DNA from: Bacteroidota bacterium
Lineage (GTDB): Bacteria; Bacteroidota; Ignavibacteria; Ignavibacteriales; Ignavibacteriaceae
Direction: 5' to 3'
DNA: 64,000 bases
NCBI GenBank assembly: GCA_022573715.1
Contig: JACZTL010000007.1
Coordinates: 46,957-110,956, forward strand
Every line of letters starts with the position of its first letter. Within the stretch, counting starts at the first letter, position 1. The notes below the pieces were generated by a model. That model was not told where the DNA came from. It saw nothing but the letters and a program-made list of their open reading frames with translations, and made no database searches. Made by a program: the position numbers and the translations under genes. This document shows, one piece after another, positions 26,220-35,328 of the stretch.

Positions 26220-26522
26220 TTATTTTATTATCTGCGAGATAGCAGAACGTTCTAACTTCATTTTCACTTTATTCCCTACATCAAGTAAAACGGTTTTATC
26301 GTCTAGCCCTTCAATTACACCGTGTATTCCGCCGCTTGTAACAACCTTGCTGCCCTTTTCAATTGCATCAAGCATTTTTTGTCTTTCTTTTGATTTTTTC
26401 TGCTGAGGTCTGATTATCATAAAATAAAAGATGACAAAAATAGCACCGAACATAATAATAGTGCTCATCATATTTCCGCCCCCGTCTCCGCCTTGGGGAG
26501 CCATTGCTAATAGTAGTTCCAA
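26220..26522 (-). CDS. yajC: Preprotein translocase accessory subunit YajC
   Basis: Small membrane protein associated with SecDF and the Sec translocon. The 100 residues have one membrane segment (about 20-38), the family motif YFMIIRPQQKKSKERQKML and a cytosolic domain with VVTSGGIHGVIEGL. The start is TTG at 26522; a GGAGGAA sequence seven bases before it supports this start over the internal ATG. It follows tgt immediately, the conserved tgt-yajC order of many bacteria. Confidence 0.93.
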   Translation of the reverse strand: MELLLAMAPQGGDGGGNMMSTIIMFGAIFVIFYFMIIRPQQKKSKERQKMLDAIEKGSKVVTSGGIHGVIEGLDDKTVLLDVGNKVKMKLERSAISQIIK

Positions 26523-26523
26523 T

Positions 26524-27711
<1,188 letters not shown>

Positions 27712-27719
27712 TCAGACTA

Positions 27720-27751
27720 CAAATTTACGGTAAAATTAAATAATGTGCCAA
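27720..27751 (-). promoter_or_regulatory. Bacteroidota-type promoter of tgt-yajC
   Basis: Minus strand: TTGG (27748-27751), a 20-nt spacer and TAAATTTG (27720-27727). This fits the TTTG-N19/20-TAnnTTTG promoter type; the presumed transcript start leaves a leader of about 40 nt before the TTG start of tgt. Confidence 0.45.
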
Positions 27752-27773
27752 GATAAAGTGACATTGCAAAATA

Positions 27774-27823
27774 TAAAAAACCCCGATTTCTTTTCCCTAC
27801 TGAGACTGGAATCTGAAACCGGG
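27774..27823 (-). terminator. Terminator-like hairpin after the DUF2911 gene
   Basis: Minus strand: arms CCCGGTTTC (27815-27823) and GAAATCGGG (27782-27790) with one mismatch and a long loop, followed by six T. It sits about 30 nt past the DUF2911 stop. Confidence 0.5.
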
Positions 27824-27853
27824 TAATGTTTTACAATAACAAATATTTTATTC

Positions 27854-28909
27854 TTAAAAAGATTTTAATGTTTTTGTTATCCTTTTTTTGTTTGCATCGT
27901 CTTTAACCATACTCAAAGCTTTTTCATAATTTTCCTTTGAGCCTTTATTATCACCTTTTTTCAACAATGCTTCGGCGAGACTGTCATAAACATTCCACGA
28001 TTTTGGATGTCTCTTAACATTCAATTTGAATAATTCTATTGCCTCATCAACTTTGTTGACATTCATTAATTGATAACCGGCAACATTTAACTGCGCTTCA
28101 TTTGCAATTTTTAATGCATTTTTTTTCATTGTTTTTGCTTCTTTGTTTTTACCCATTAATTGAAGCAAACCGGCTTTTGTGCTAAGGTTTGTGAAATTTT
28201 TATTGATCCCAATTGAACGTTCTGCCCATTGCATTGCTTCTTTTAAATTTATCTTATTTACAAGGGAATAATTCGCTGCCTGATTCCAACCCTGCCAAAA
28301 AAAGCGAGGAACTGACCTTAACTGTTTTCTGAAATTTTCCAAAGCTATTTTGTGCTGGTCTATCTCAATCTTAAATGAAACTTTTAACTTTTCCCATCTC
28401 ATTGAAGCAACAACGGAATTTGATGTGGGATTATCAAATGAATAGCTCAGCCATTCCTGGAACGGAACAGATTCGGGTATCACCTTTATTCTTAATGCAT
28501 CTTCTTTTTGATCATATGAATAACTGCCCCACGACCAATAGGTTTTACTGAAAATAATTGTCCATTCTGTTTTTGAAGGTATCAAATGCAGTCCATACTT
28601 GCCCTTTGACAAAGTTTTACCGTTAACTGTCACATCATCTCCAAAATAAATTATGGTGTTTTCATTTGCCCCTCCACGCCATACATTATCGTACGGCACC
28701 AATTTCCCCCAGATTGTTCTGTCTTTTACAAGCGGGCCGTGATAATCGATCTTCATCTTTGTAAAACCGATTGTCTGCATTACAATTGCGTGCTGACTTG
28801 CTCTCGCACGTGTTAGATTTTGCTGTTGTGCCATTAAAATCGGTGTAATGCTTACCATAATAAGCAATACAAGCAAAATACTTTTGAAAGGGATGGTTTT
28901 GAGATTCAT
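27854..28909 (-). CDS. Exported DUF2911 protein with C-terminal tetratricopeptide repeats
   Basis: A 351-residue protein with a signal peptide (cleavage near LMAQQQN). The DUF2911 domain (about 30-190) shows KIDYHGPLVKDRTIWG, VWRGGANENTIIYF, DVTVNGKTLSKGKYGLHLIP and WTIIFSKTYWSWGSYSY. TPR-like helices follow: EAMQWAERSI, NLSTKAGLLQLMGKNKEAK, EAIELFKLNVKRHPKSWNVY and GDNKGSKENYEKALS. DUF2911 proteins are common in Bacteroidota, with unknown function. It is transcribed alone and faces the M28 peptidase gene. Confidence 0.85.
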   Translation of the reverse strand: MNLKTIPFKSILLVLLIMVSITPILMAQQQNLTRARASQHAIVMQTIGFTKMKIDYHGPLVKDRTIWGKLVPYDNVWRGGANENTIIYFGDDVTVNGKTLSKGKYGLHLIPSKTEWTIIFSKTYWSWGSYSYDQKEDALRIKVIPESVPFQEWLSYSFDNPTSNSVVASMRWEKLKVSFKIEIDQHKIALENFRKQLRSVPRFFWQGWNQAANYSLVNKINLKEAMQWAERSIGINKNFTNLSTKAGLLQLMGKNKEAKTMKKNALKIANEAQLNVAGYQLMNVNKVDEAIELFKLNVKRHPKSWNVYDSLAEALLKKGDNKGSKENYEKALSMVKDDANKKRITKTLKSF

Positions 28910-29179
28910 TTTGAACTCCTTATTTGTTTGAATAAAATTTCATTCAAAATAAACACAAAGTTCCCTTTTTTAAAACCTTTTATGATGAGCGGAAGATTTG
29001 TTTGATAGGAAGTATTTTATTATGGGGTTATTGTTTTCTTAAGTATTGTAAATAATAGTAGGAAAATATTTTACACTAAATTATAAAAAAATGAATATGT
29101 ATTTATTTAAATGATAAAAATTATATATTTCATAGATATTGCTTTTATATTTTTTTTAACTGAAAACAAAAGGACTATA

Positions 29180-30865
29180 ATGCGAAAATTTATAGCAACA
29201 TTAATCTGCTTTATAATATTAATACTTATCATCTCATCTTGCAATAATGAAGGATTATCTCCAAAAAAAGCATTGCAAGTAATAAATAAGGACAAAATAC
29301 TTAATAATGTGAATGTCCTTTCTGCAGACAGTATGTTTGGAAGAGCACCTGGAACTGTAGGCGAAATAAGAGCATCTAATTATATCGCCAAACAATTCAA
29401 TGAAATCGGGCTGAAAAAAATAAACGATTCTTATTTTCAATCATTTAATATGATAGGCACAAGAAAAATTGAGAAGAAATCTTCTCTTGTAATAAAAAGA
29501 CATAATAAAATTTTAAAATATATATCAGATGAAACATTAACGTATTGGTCTTCTTCACAGAAAAAAGAAATTAACATCAAAAATGCTCCCATCATTTTTG
29601 TAGGATACGGTGTGCAAGCTAAAGAATATAATTGGGATGATATTAAGGGCTATGATTTAAAAGGGAAAATTTTACTTTTTCTAAATAACGATCCACCTGT
29701 TACAGAAAACGGAAAGGAATTATTTAAAGGTGTAACACGCACATATTATGGTAGATGGACATACAAATTTGAACAAGCTATGAAATTAGGAGCAGCAGGT
29801 GCAATGATGATACATACAACACCATCTGCTAGTTACCCATGGAGTGTTGTTCAACATAACGGCTCAGAAGAAAAATTTGCTATTGACTTGCATGGAAGTG
29901 GTTATCAAGTAGATTTTCTTTCTTGGATTGATAAAAAGACCTCCAACAAAATTGCAAAATCTATGGGTACAAATTTAGAAGGACTCTTTAAAATGAGTGC
30001 AAAAAGAAATTTTAGACCAATTGATACTGGTTATAAAATTTCAACACATATTGAGTCTGAAATTAGAAAAGTTAAAACTAGAAATATTTGGGGAATATTA
30101 CATGGCAGTGACCCCGAACTAAAAAAACAAATTATTGTATATACAGCACATTATGATCACCTTGGAAAAAATGATAATCTAAAAGGAAAAGACAAAATTT
30201 ATAATGGAGCCTGGGATAATGCACTGGGTGTATCAAGTATTATGAATATTGCAGAAGCATTTTTTTCCCTGAATAAACGCCCAAAACGCTCTATCCTTTT
30301 CCTAGCTTGTGCAGCTGAAGAAAGTGGTACATTAGGTAGTGAATGGTTCGTTAACTCACCTCCGTTTAAAAGAAGCCAACTTGTTGCAAATATTAATATT
30401 GATATGCCGCAGATTTTTGGAATTACTTCGGATATATCTGCTATCGGTGTGGATATGAACTCTTTGGGTAAAACTTTACGCGAAGTTGCAAAAGAGTACA
30501 AAGTAAAAAACATAAATAGTAAAACCGTAAGTATAAATGTTGTCGGGGATACAAATCCAAATGCGGGAAGTTTTTACCGTTCTGATCAAGTAAATTTTGC
30601 TAAATTTGGAATTCCGGCAATTGCAATAAGGCCTGGTAAAAATTTTATTGAAAAACTTAATTTTGATACAGACAAATATAGGGATTCTCATTATCACCAA
30701 TTAATTGATGAAGTAGATGATAAATGGGACCTATCAGGATGCGAAAGAGATATGCGTGTTATGTTTGAAGTTGGACTAAAAATAGCAAACGCTAAAGAAA
30801 TGCCACGCTGGGTTGAAGGAAATGAGTTTGAAAGTATTTGGAATAAATTACACAATATTAAATAA
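29180..30865 (+). CDS. M28 family zinc peptidase, lipoprotein
   Basis: A 561-residue exported exopeptidase of the M28 group with an inserted PA domain. The start is placed at ATG 29180, behind AAAAGGA; it gives a lipoprotein signal MRKFIATLICFIILILI with lipobox IISSC, while an upstream ATG at 29111 would put 23 unrelated residues before it. Zinc ligands are visible in YTAHYDHLG (His, Asp), WDNALGVSS (Asp), CAAEESGTLGSEW (catalytic Glu pair) and near the end SHYHQLIDE (His). Surface or periplasmic protein breakdown is inferred. Confidence 0.87.
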   Translation: MRKFIATLICFIILILIISSCNNEGLSPKKALQVINKDKILNNVNVLSADSMFGRAPGTVGEIRASNYIAKQFNEIGLKKINDSYFQSFNMIGTRKIEKKSSLVIKRHNKILKYISDETLTYWSSSQKKEINIKNAPIIFVGYGVQAKEYNWDDIKGYDLKGKILLFLNNDPPVTENGKELFKGVTRTYYGRWTYKFEQAMKLGAAGAMMIHTTPSASYPWSVVQHNGSEEKFAIDLHGSGYQVDFLSWIDKKTSNKIAKSMGTNLEGLFKMSAKRNFRPIDTGYKISTHIESEIRKVKTRNIWGILHGSDPELKKQIIVYTAHYDHLGKNDNLKGKDKIYNGAWDNALGVSSIMNIAEAFFSLNKRPKRSILFLACAAEESGTLGSEWFVNSPPFKRSQLVANINIDMPQIFGITSDISAIGVDMNSLGKTLREVAKEYKVKNINSKTVSINVVGDTNPNAGSFYRSDQVNFAKFGIPAIAIRPGKNFIEKLNFDTDKYRDSHYHQLIDEVDDKWDLSGCERDMRVMFEVGLKIANAKEMPRWVEGNEFESIWNKLHNIK

Positions 30866-30887
30866 TAATAAATTGGTTTAATATTTT

Positions 30888-31253
30888 ATGAATTTGAAAA
30901 AAGTAAACATTTCAGAAAAACTGGCATTATTTTCTGAATATTGGAACCCTAAAATTGTAGGTGAACTTAACGGACAGCAGGTTAAACTTGCAAAATTTAA
31001 GGGAGAATTTGTCCGGCACAAACACGAAAATGAAGACGAAATGTTTTATGTGCTGAAAGGTAAATTTAATATGGAATTTAGGGACAGAACAATTGAAGTA
31101 AAGGAAGGCGAATTTATAATTGTCCCAAAGGGAGTTGAGCACAAACCGGTTTCCAAAGAAGAAGTACACGTAATGCTGTTCGAACCGGAAACTATTTTGA
31201 ATACCGGCGATAAAAAGAACGATTTTACAAAAGAAGATTTGGAAATAATTTAA
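30888..31253 (+). CDS. Cupin domain protein
   Basis: A 121-residue single-domain cupin. Motif 1 reads EFVRHKHENEDEMFYVLKGK with the two His and Glu that bind a metal, and motif 2 GEFIIVPKGVEHKPV with the third His. Cupins of this size are often dioxygenases, isomerases or ligand-binding proteins; the substrate is unknown. ATG at 30888, 22 nt after the M28 gene. A broken cupin of another subfamily follows. Confidence 0.83.
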   Translation: MNLKKVNISEKLALFSEYWNPKIVGELNGQQVKLAKFKGEFVRHKHENEDEMFYVLKGKFNMEFRDRTIEVKEGEFIIVPKGVEHKPVSKEEVHVMLFEPETILNTGDKKNDFTKEDLEII

Positions 31254-31263
31254 TAAAATAAAT

Positions 31264-31577
31264 ATGCCCAACACAAAATAAATTTTAATAGCATCGATTG
31301 GGAAACACCAATACAAGGTGTAAAGAGTAAAACTTATAATTACTCCAGCAAACAAATACGTCTAATTGAGTATACAAAAGATATGCCTCAGCATTGGAGC
31401 AAGAAAGGACATTACGGTTATATAATAGAAGGCGAACTGGAAATAGAATTTGCTAATGAAAAAATCATATACAAAAAAGGGGACGGTGTTTTTATTCCCG
31501 ACGGAGCAGAACACAAACACTGAGGCAGAGCAATAACAGAAACAGTAAAAGTTATATTTGTTGAAAACAAAAACTGA
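31264..31577 (+). pseudogene. Broken cupin gene (frameshift and nonsense codon)
   Basis: About 100 codons that read as a cupin: IDWETPIQGVKSKTY, QIRLIEYTKDMPQHWSKKGH, YGYIIEGELEIEF and GDGVFIPDGAEHKH, then TGA at 31521-31523, where the frame goes on with RAITETVKVIFVENK to a second TGA at 31575. The likely start ATG (31264) is in another frame and meets TAA after five codons, so one base seems lost or gained as well. The family usually has about 100 residues. It follows the intact cupin by 10 nt but is not a close copy. Confidence 0.7.
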
Positions 31578-31668
31578 ATTTTGAATTATGAATTTTTAAT
31601 TATTAGAGATTTCCTACTACTTGTGTAATTTGAGAAGTGAAAAAATAATTTTATTCTAAATAAAATTT

Positions 31669-31741
31669 GCGAGCGTAACTCAGTTGGTAGAGTGTCAGCT
31701 TCCCAAGCTGGATGTCGCGGGTTCGATCCCCGTCGCTCGCT
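31669..31741 (+). tRNA. tRNA-Gly (anticodon CCC)
   Basis: 73 nt: acceptor GCGAGCG/CGCTCGC, D arm ACTCAGTTGGTAGAGT, anticodon stem TCAGC/GCTGG around loop TTCCCAA (anticodon CCC), T arm GCGGGTTCGATCCCCGT. Discriminator T; no encoded CCA. A nearly identical second copy lies at 56392. Confidence 0.93.
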
Positions 31742-31769
31742 CTAAAAAATTTTATAGGAGAATATCAAA

Positions 31770-32681
31770 ATTAAGATTCCTAGAGTTACAATAATTCTGT
31801 TATTAACTTCCCTGCTTTTTACAAACATTTATTCACAGAAGAATAATAATACAGAAACAAAACTGATACTTCTTGGTACGGGGACACCCTATCCTAGTCC
31901 GACGGCTTCAGGGCCCGCAGTTGCAGTAGTTTACAAAAAACGTGTTTTTTTATTTGATGCCGGAACAGGTGTAATGCGGAGAATGAATGCCGCAAAACTT
32001 CCTATAAACGGACCCGAAGCAACATTTATTACACATCTTCACAGCGATCACACTCTCGGTTATTCCGATCTTATTTTAACATCGTGGATTATGAGGAGAG
32101 TAAAACCTTTACAGATTTACGGTCCCCACGGATTGCAAAGAATGACTGATCTTATGTTTGATTCTTTTTCGGAAGATATTAAAGTTAGAATTGAAGGACT
32201 TGAAAAAGAACTACCCGAAGCATATAAAGTTAATGTACACGAAATTAAACCAGGTGTTGTCTACGATAGTACAGGAATCAAGATAACCGCATTCCCTGTT
32301 CTTCACGGAAATTGGAAAGAAGCATACGGCTTCCGTATCGATACACCCGACCATTCAATTGTAATTTCAGGTGATACCCGTCCTTGTAAAGCATTGATAG
32401 AAGCTTCAAAAAATGTTGATATTCTTGTTCACGAAGTTTACTCGGAGAAATATCTTGCACCCGAAAAAAGACCTGGAGGAGAGTTCTGGCCTCAGTACTG
32501 CCGTGAGTTTCACACTTCGGATGTTGAACTTGGAGAAATTGCAAAAATTATAAAACCCAAATTACTTGTACTTACGCACATTATCAGAATGGGCGCTACG
32601 GATGAGGAATTAATTGAAGGAATAAGAAAAGGCGGTTATAAGGGAAAAGCAGTAATCGGTAAAGATTTGGATAAATATTAA
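31770..32681 (+). CDS. Exported metallo-beta-lactamase-fold hydrolase, likely ATT start
   Basis: A 303-residue enzyme with an N-terminal signal (KIPRVTIILLLTSLL, ending near TNIYSQ) and the MBL fold: LILLGTGTPYPSPTASGPA, FLFDAGTGV, then THLHSDHTLGY with the His/Asp zinc ligands, GDTRPCKALIEA and LTHIIRMGA. The layout fits RNase Z/arylsulfatase-like hydrolases. The first in-frame ATG (31974) would remove both the signal peptide and the GTGTP strand. The codon at 31770 is ATT, nine bases after a clear AGGAG (31756-31760), so initiation at ATT is the best reading. Substrate unknown. It follows tRNA-Gly by 28 nt. Confidence 0.8.
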   Translation: MKIPRVTIILLLTSLLFTNIYSQKNNNTETKLILLGTGTPYPSPTASGPAVAVVYKKRVFLFDAGTGVMRRMNAAKLPINGPEATFITHLHSDHTLGYSDLILTSWIMRRVKPLQIYGPHGLQRMTDLMFDSFSEDIKVRIEGLEKELPEAYKVNVHEIKPGVVYDSTGIKITAFPVLHGNWKEAYGFRIDTPDHSIVISGDTRPCKALIEASKNVDILVHEVYSEKYLAPEKRPGGEFWPQYCREFHTSDVELGEIAKIIKPKLLVLTHIIRMGATDEELIEGIRKGGYKGKAVIGKDLDKY

Positions 32682-32685
32682 TATT

Positions 32686-32753
32686 ATTGACAATAATTGT
32701 AAATTTTGTAATATTTATAATAGATATTTACATTAATTACAAAAGGATAAATT
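32686..32753 (+). promoter_or_regulatory. Promoter/operator region of the RHH-RelE module
   Basis: Contains TTGACA, then TAATAT 16 nt later, an ACAAT-A-ATTGT palindrome over the -35 region, and further TTGTAA/TTACAA half-sites up to about 32741. RHH antitoxins usually repress their own promoter through such repeats. AT-rich sequence weakens the evidence. Confidence 0.4.
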
Positions 32754-32972
32754 ATGAGTCAGGTTATATCAATCCGTATTTCAGATGAGATTGCATATGC
32801 ACTTAAAAAAATATCTGATGAAACTGAAAGAGCTAAAGCTTTTCATGTGAAAAAAGCACTGGAAACATACATAAATGAATTTGCAGACATGCAAGTTGCG
32901 CTGGACAGATTACACAATATTGGCGACGAGATTATCTCAAGTAAAGATATGAGAAAGAAACTTGGGCTTTAA
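32754..32972 (+). CDS. Ribbon-helix-helix antitoxin (ParD/RelB-like)
   Basis: A 72-residue protein with an N-terminal RHH: strand VISIRISDEIAYALKKI, helix B KAFHVKKALETYINEF (about 29-44), and a C-terminal tail (MQVALDRLHNIGDEIISSKD) of the kind that wraps around the toxin. It overlaps the RelE-like toxin gene by 11 nt, so the pair is co-translated. It probably binds the upstream palindromic region and represses its own operon. Confidence 0.85.
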   Translation: MSQVISIRISDEIAYALKKISDETERAKAFHVKKALETYINEFADMQVALDRLHNIGDEIISSKDMRKKLGL

Positions 32973-33222
32973 TATTACGTTCAAAAAATCAGTTTTTAAA
33001 GATTTAAAACGTTTATCAAAAAGTGAAGCAAAAATAATTTTAGATAAAATTGACACTGAAATATCAAAAAAAGCCGATATACACCCCCAATTAAGAGGGA
33101 GATTTAAAAGTTTGCGTAAATTCAGAGTAGGAAATTATAGAGTTATATACACTATTTTTGATAACAATATATTGATTTTAAGGATAGTCCATAGAAAAGA
33201 CGCATACAAAGACAAAAAATAA
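32962..33222 (+). CDS. RelE/ParE-superfamily toxin
   Basis: An 86-residue protein with the RelE layout: ITFKKSVFKDLKRLSKSEAK in front, LRGRFKSLRKFRVGNYRVIY in the centre, and ILRIVHRKDAYKDK at the end. The Arg-rich central strands and the final His-Arg-Lys are typical of mRNA-cutting RelE members. TTG start at 32962 inside the antitoxin gene. Cleavage of ribosome-bound mRNA is inferred from the family. Confidence 0.87.
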   Translation: MGFNITFKKSVFKDLKRLSKSEAKIILDKIDTEISKKADIHPQLRGRFKSLRKFRVGNYRVIYTIFDNNILILRIVHRKDAYKDKK

Positions 33223-33232
33223 TTCCTCACTT

Positions 33233-34459
33233 CTAAGTTTCTTTTTTAACAATCAACTTAACCACATCAATTTTAAGATGATCTGCCTTTACTATTAAAA
33301 CTTCAAAATTATCTATTGTATATTTTTCCTGGGGAAGAGGGATTTTACCTATTTTGGCCATAATATATCCGCCGATCGTTTCGTAATCACCTGTTGGTAT
33401 TTTTAAATCATATTTTTCGTTTATAAAGTCTACTTCTACTTTACCACTTATTAAATATGATCCGTCGGATATTCTTCTGCAAATATCTTCTTCAATATCA
33501 TATTCATCTTTAATCTCTCCGAAGAGTTCTTCGATAATATCTTCAATTGTAACAATACCGGCTGTTCCCCCGAATTCATCAACAACTACTGCAATAGAAA
33601 TATGTTTTGCTAAAAATTCATTCAGCATTTCAAAACTTTTTTTAGTCTCAGGAACAAAAGCTACTTCTCTAATAATATCGGTTAAATTATTGGGTTTGTT
33701 AAAAACATCGTAGGCAAGAATAATCCCTTTAATGTTATCAAGGTTTTCCTCGTAAACAGGAAGTTTGGAATAACCGGATTCAATAAATACTGATAAAGCT
33801 TCATCAAAGGAAGATTTTTTTTCAACTCCCACAATTTCTATCCTCGGCTGCATTACTTCTGAAACTCTCTGCTCTGATAATTCGAAGACCTTGCTGATAA
33901 TATCGCTTTGTTTTTGGTCGATCTTTCCGGCATCTTTGCTTTCGTTTATCAAGTTTTCAAAATTTTCTTTGCTGAATAAATTTTGAAATTTTTTTTCTGG
34001 TACATCTACATTCTGTGTAAAAAAAGATGAGATACTTGAAAAAAGTTTTACGATAGGATGAATTAAATAAGATATAATTCTAAGAGGAGTAGCCGTTAAA
34101 AATATTACCCTGTCGGCAAGTTCACTTGCTAAATACTTTGGAAGTAGTTCACCGAAAATGAGCAGCACAAAAGTTGATATTAGTAAAATGTTAAATTCAC
34201 TTAACCCGAATAGTTTATATAAAAACAATGCCGACATAGATGCAAATGCCACATTTACTACATTGGTGCCAATTAAAACTGTAGAGAAAAAATCTTGAGG
34301 ATTTTCAGTGAAATATTTCGCATTTTTTGCAGAAAGATTCTTTTTACGAGCCTTTATTTCTATCTTAATTTTATTAGCAACTACATAAGATATTTCGGCA
34401 CCGGTAAAAAAACCTGAGATTATAATTAATAATGCAAGTATTAAAAATTCGAGTATCAT
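33233..34459 (-). CDS. CNNM/CorC-type membrane protein (hemolysin C family)
   Basis: A 408-residue inner-membrane protein. The DUF21 membrane domain (about 1-180, three to four helices, with GFFTGAEISYVVANKIK and LIFGELLPKYLA) is followed by two CBS domains (VMQPRIEIVGVEKKSSFDEA and IREVAFVPETKKSFEML) and a C-terminal CorC/HlyC domain (YETIGGYIMAKIGKIP). Family members work in magnesium efflux or metal homeostasis. The final CBS pair keeps the VVDEFGGTAGIVTIEDIIEE signature. Its ATG overlaps the ubiA-like stop by four bases. Confidence 0.9.
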   Translation of the reverse strand: MILEFLILALLIIISGFFTGAEISYVVANKIKIEIKARKKNLSAKNAKYFTENPQDFFSTVLIGTNVVNVAFASMSALFLYKLFGLSEFNILLISTFVLLIFGELLPKYLASELADRVIFLTATPLRIISYLIHPIVKLFSSISSFFTQNVDVPEKKFQNLFSKENFENLINESKDAGKIDQKQSDIISKVFELSEQRVSEVMQPRIEIVGVEKKSSFDEALSVFIESGYSKLPVYEENLDNIKGIILAYDVFNKPNNLTDIIREVAFVPETKKSFEMLNEFLAKHISIAVVVDEFGGTAGIVTIEDIIEELFGEIKDEYDIEEDICRRISDGSYLISGKVEVDFINEKYDLKIPTGDYETIGGYIMAKIGKIPLPQEKYTIDNFEVLIVKADHLKIDVVKLIVKKET

Positions 34460-35328
34460 TTATAAATAATATAGATTGTTATAAGAACATATAAAAAAAC
34501 ATTGACTATCATTTGAATATCGGTGACAATTAATATTGCTGTGTTCTCTCCTTTCTTACCTATAAAAACAAGATACATATACCTGAAAATACCGAATACA
34601 ACAAACGGAAGTGTGTAAATCAGATGGTCGGTATTAAATATTGAAATTGTCCTTTCAGAAACAGTGTATAATGCATAGCAAATTATAACTCCCGATGCTG
34701 CAATACTTGCGATTTGTTCAGTAAATTTTTTTGAATATTGCGATAATACTTTTCTGCTTGTTTGGCTTTCATCCTCAATCGAATAGTTTAACTCAGAGCG
34801 GCGTTTCATAATTGCTAAGAAAAGAGAAATAAACATAGTGGTTAAAATAAGCCAGCTTGAAATCTCTACATTAATAATTACTGCGCCGGCAATTACCCTG
34901 AGCATAAAGCCAGCTGCAATACTGAAAATATCAAGCAGAACAATGTGTTTGAAAGAAAAAGAATAGAGTATGTTTAAAATCAAATATGCTGCAAGCAAAA
35001 ATATAAAAGATAAATTTACATTGAAAGATAAAATCGCAGTAATTATTAGTAATAAAAATGCAGTTGCGATACCTGAAGATGGTTTAACTTTTCCGGATGC
35101 TATTGGCCTGTTTTTTTTCTCCGGATGTAACCTGTCGGAATCAGCATCTACAATATCATTAATTATATACACTATACTTGAAGTAAGACAAAAAAGGATA
35201 AAACCTAGTAATACTTCAGTAAGTTCATGTAGATTAAATAATTGTTTGGAGAAGATAAGCGGAACAAAAACAAAAAAGTTTTTAATCCATTGAGGTGTTC
35301 TTAATAATTTAAAATAATTTTTCAACAT
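34456..35328 (-). CDS. UbiA-family prenyltransferase, decaprenyl-phosphate phosphoribosyltransferase-like
   Basis: A 290-residue polytopic membrane protein. It starts with YFKLLRTPQWIKNFFVFVPL and carries the Asp-rich UbiA motif NDIVDADSDRLHPEKKNRPI (about 58-77) and a second acidic region SELNYSIEDE. The PQWIKN opening and the HPEKK-RPIASG string are typical of the DPPR-synthase type, which moves phosphoribose onto polyprenyl phosphate for surface glycans, rather than of quinone prenyltransferases. It overlaps the methylmalonyl-CoA mutase gene by one base (TAATG). The donor and acceptor are inferred. Confidence 0.82.
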   Translation of the reverse strand: MLKNYFKLLRTPQWIKNFFVFVPLIFSKQLFNLHELTEVLLGFILFCLTSSIVYIINDIVDADSDRLHPEKKNRPIASGKVKPSSGIATAFLLLIITAILSFNVNLSFIFLLAAYLILNILYSFSFKHIVLLDIFSIAAGFMLRVIAGAVIINVEISSWLILTTMFISLFLAIMKRRSELNYSIEDESQTSRKVLSQYSKKFTEQIASIAASGVIICYALYTVSERTISIFNTDHLIYTLPFVVFGIFRYMYLVFIGKKGENTAILIVTDIQMIVNVFLYVLITIYIIYK

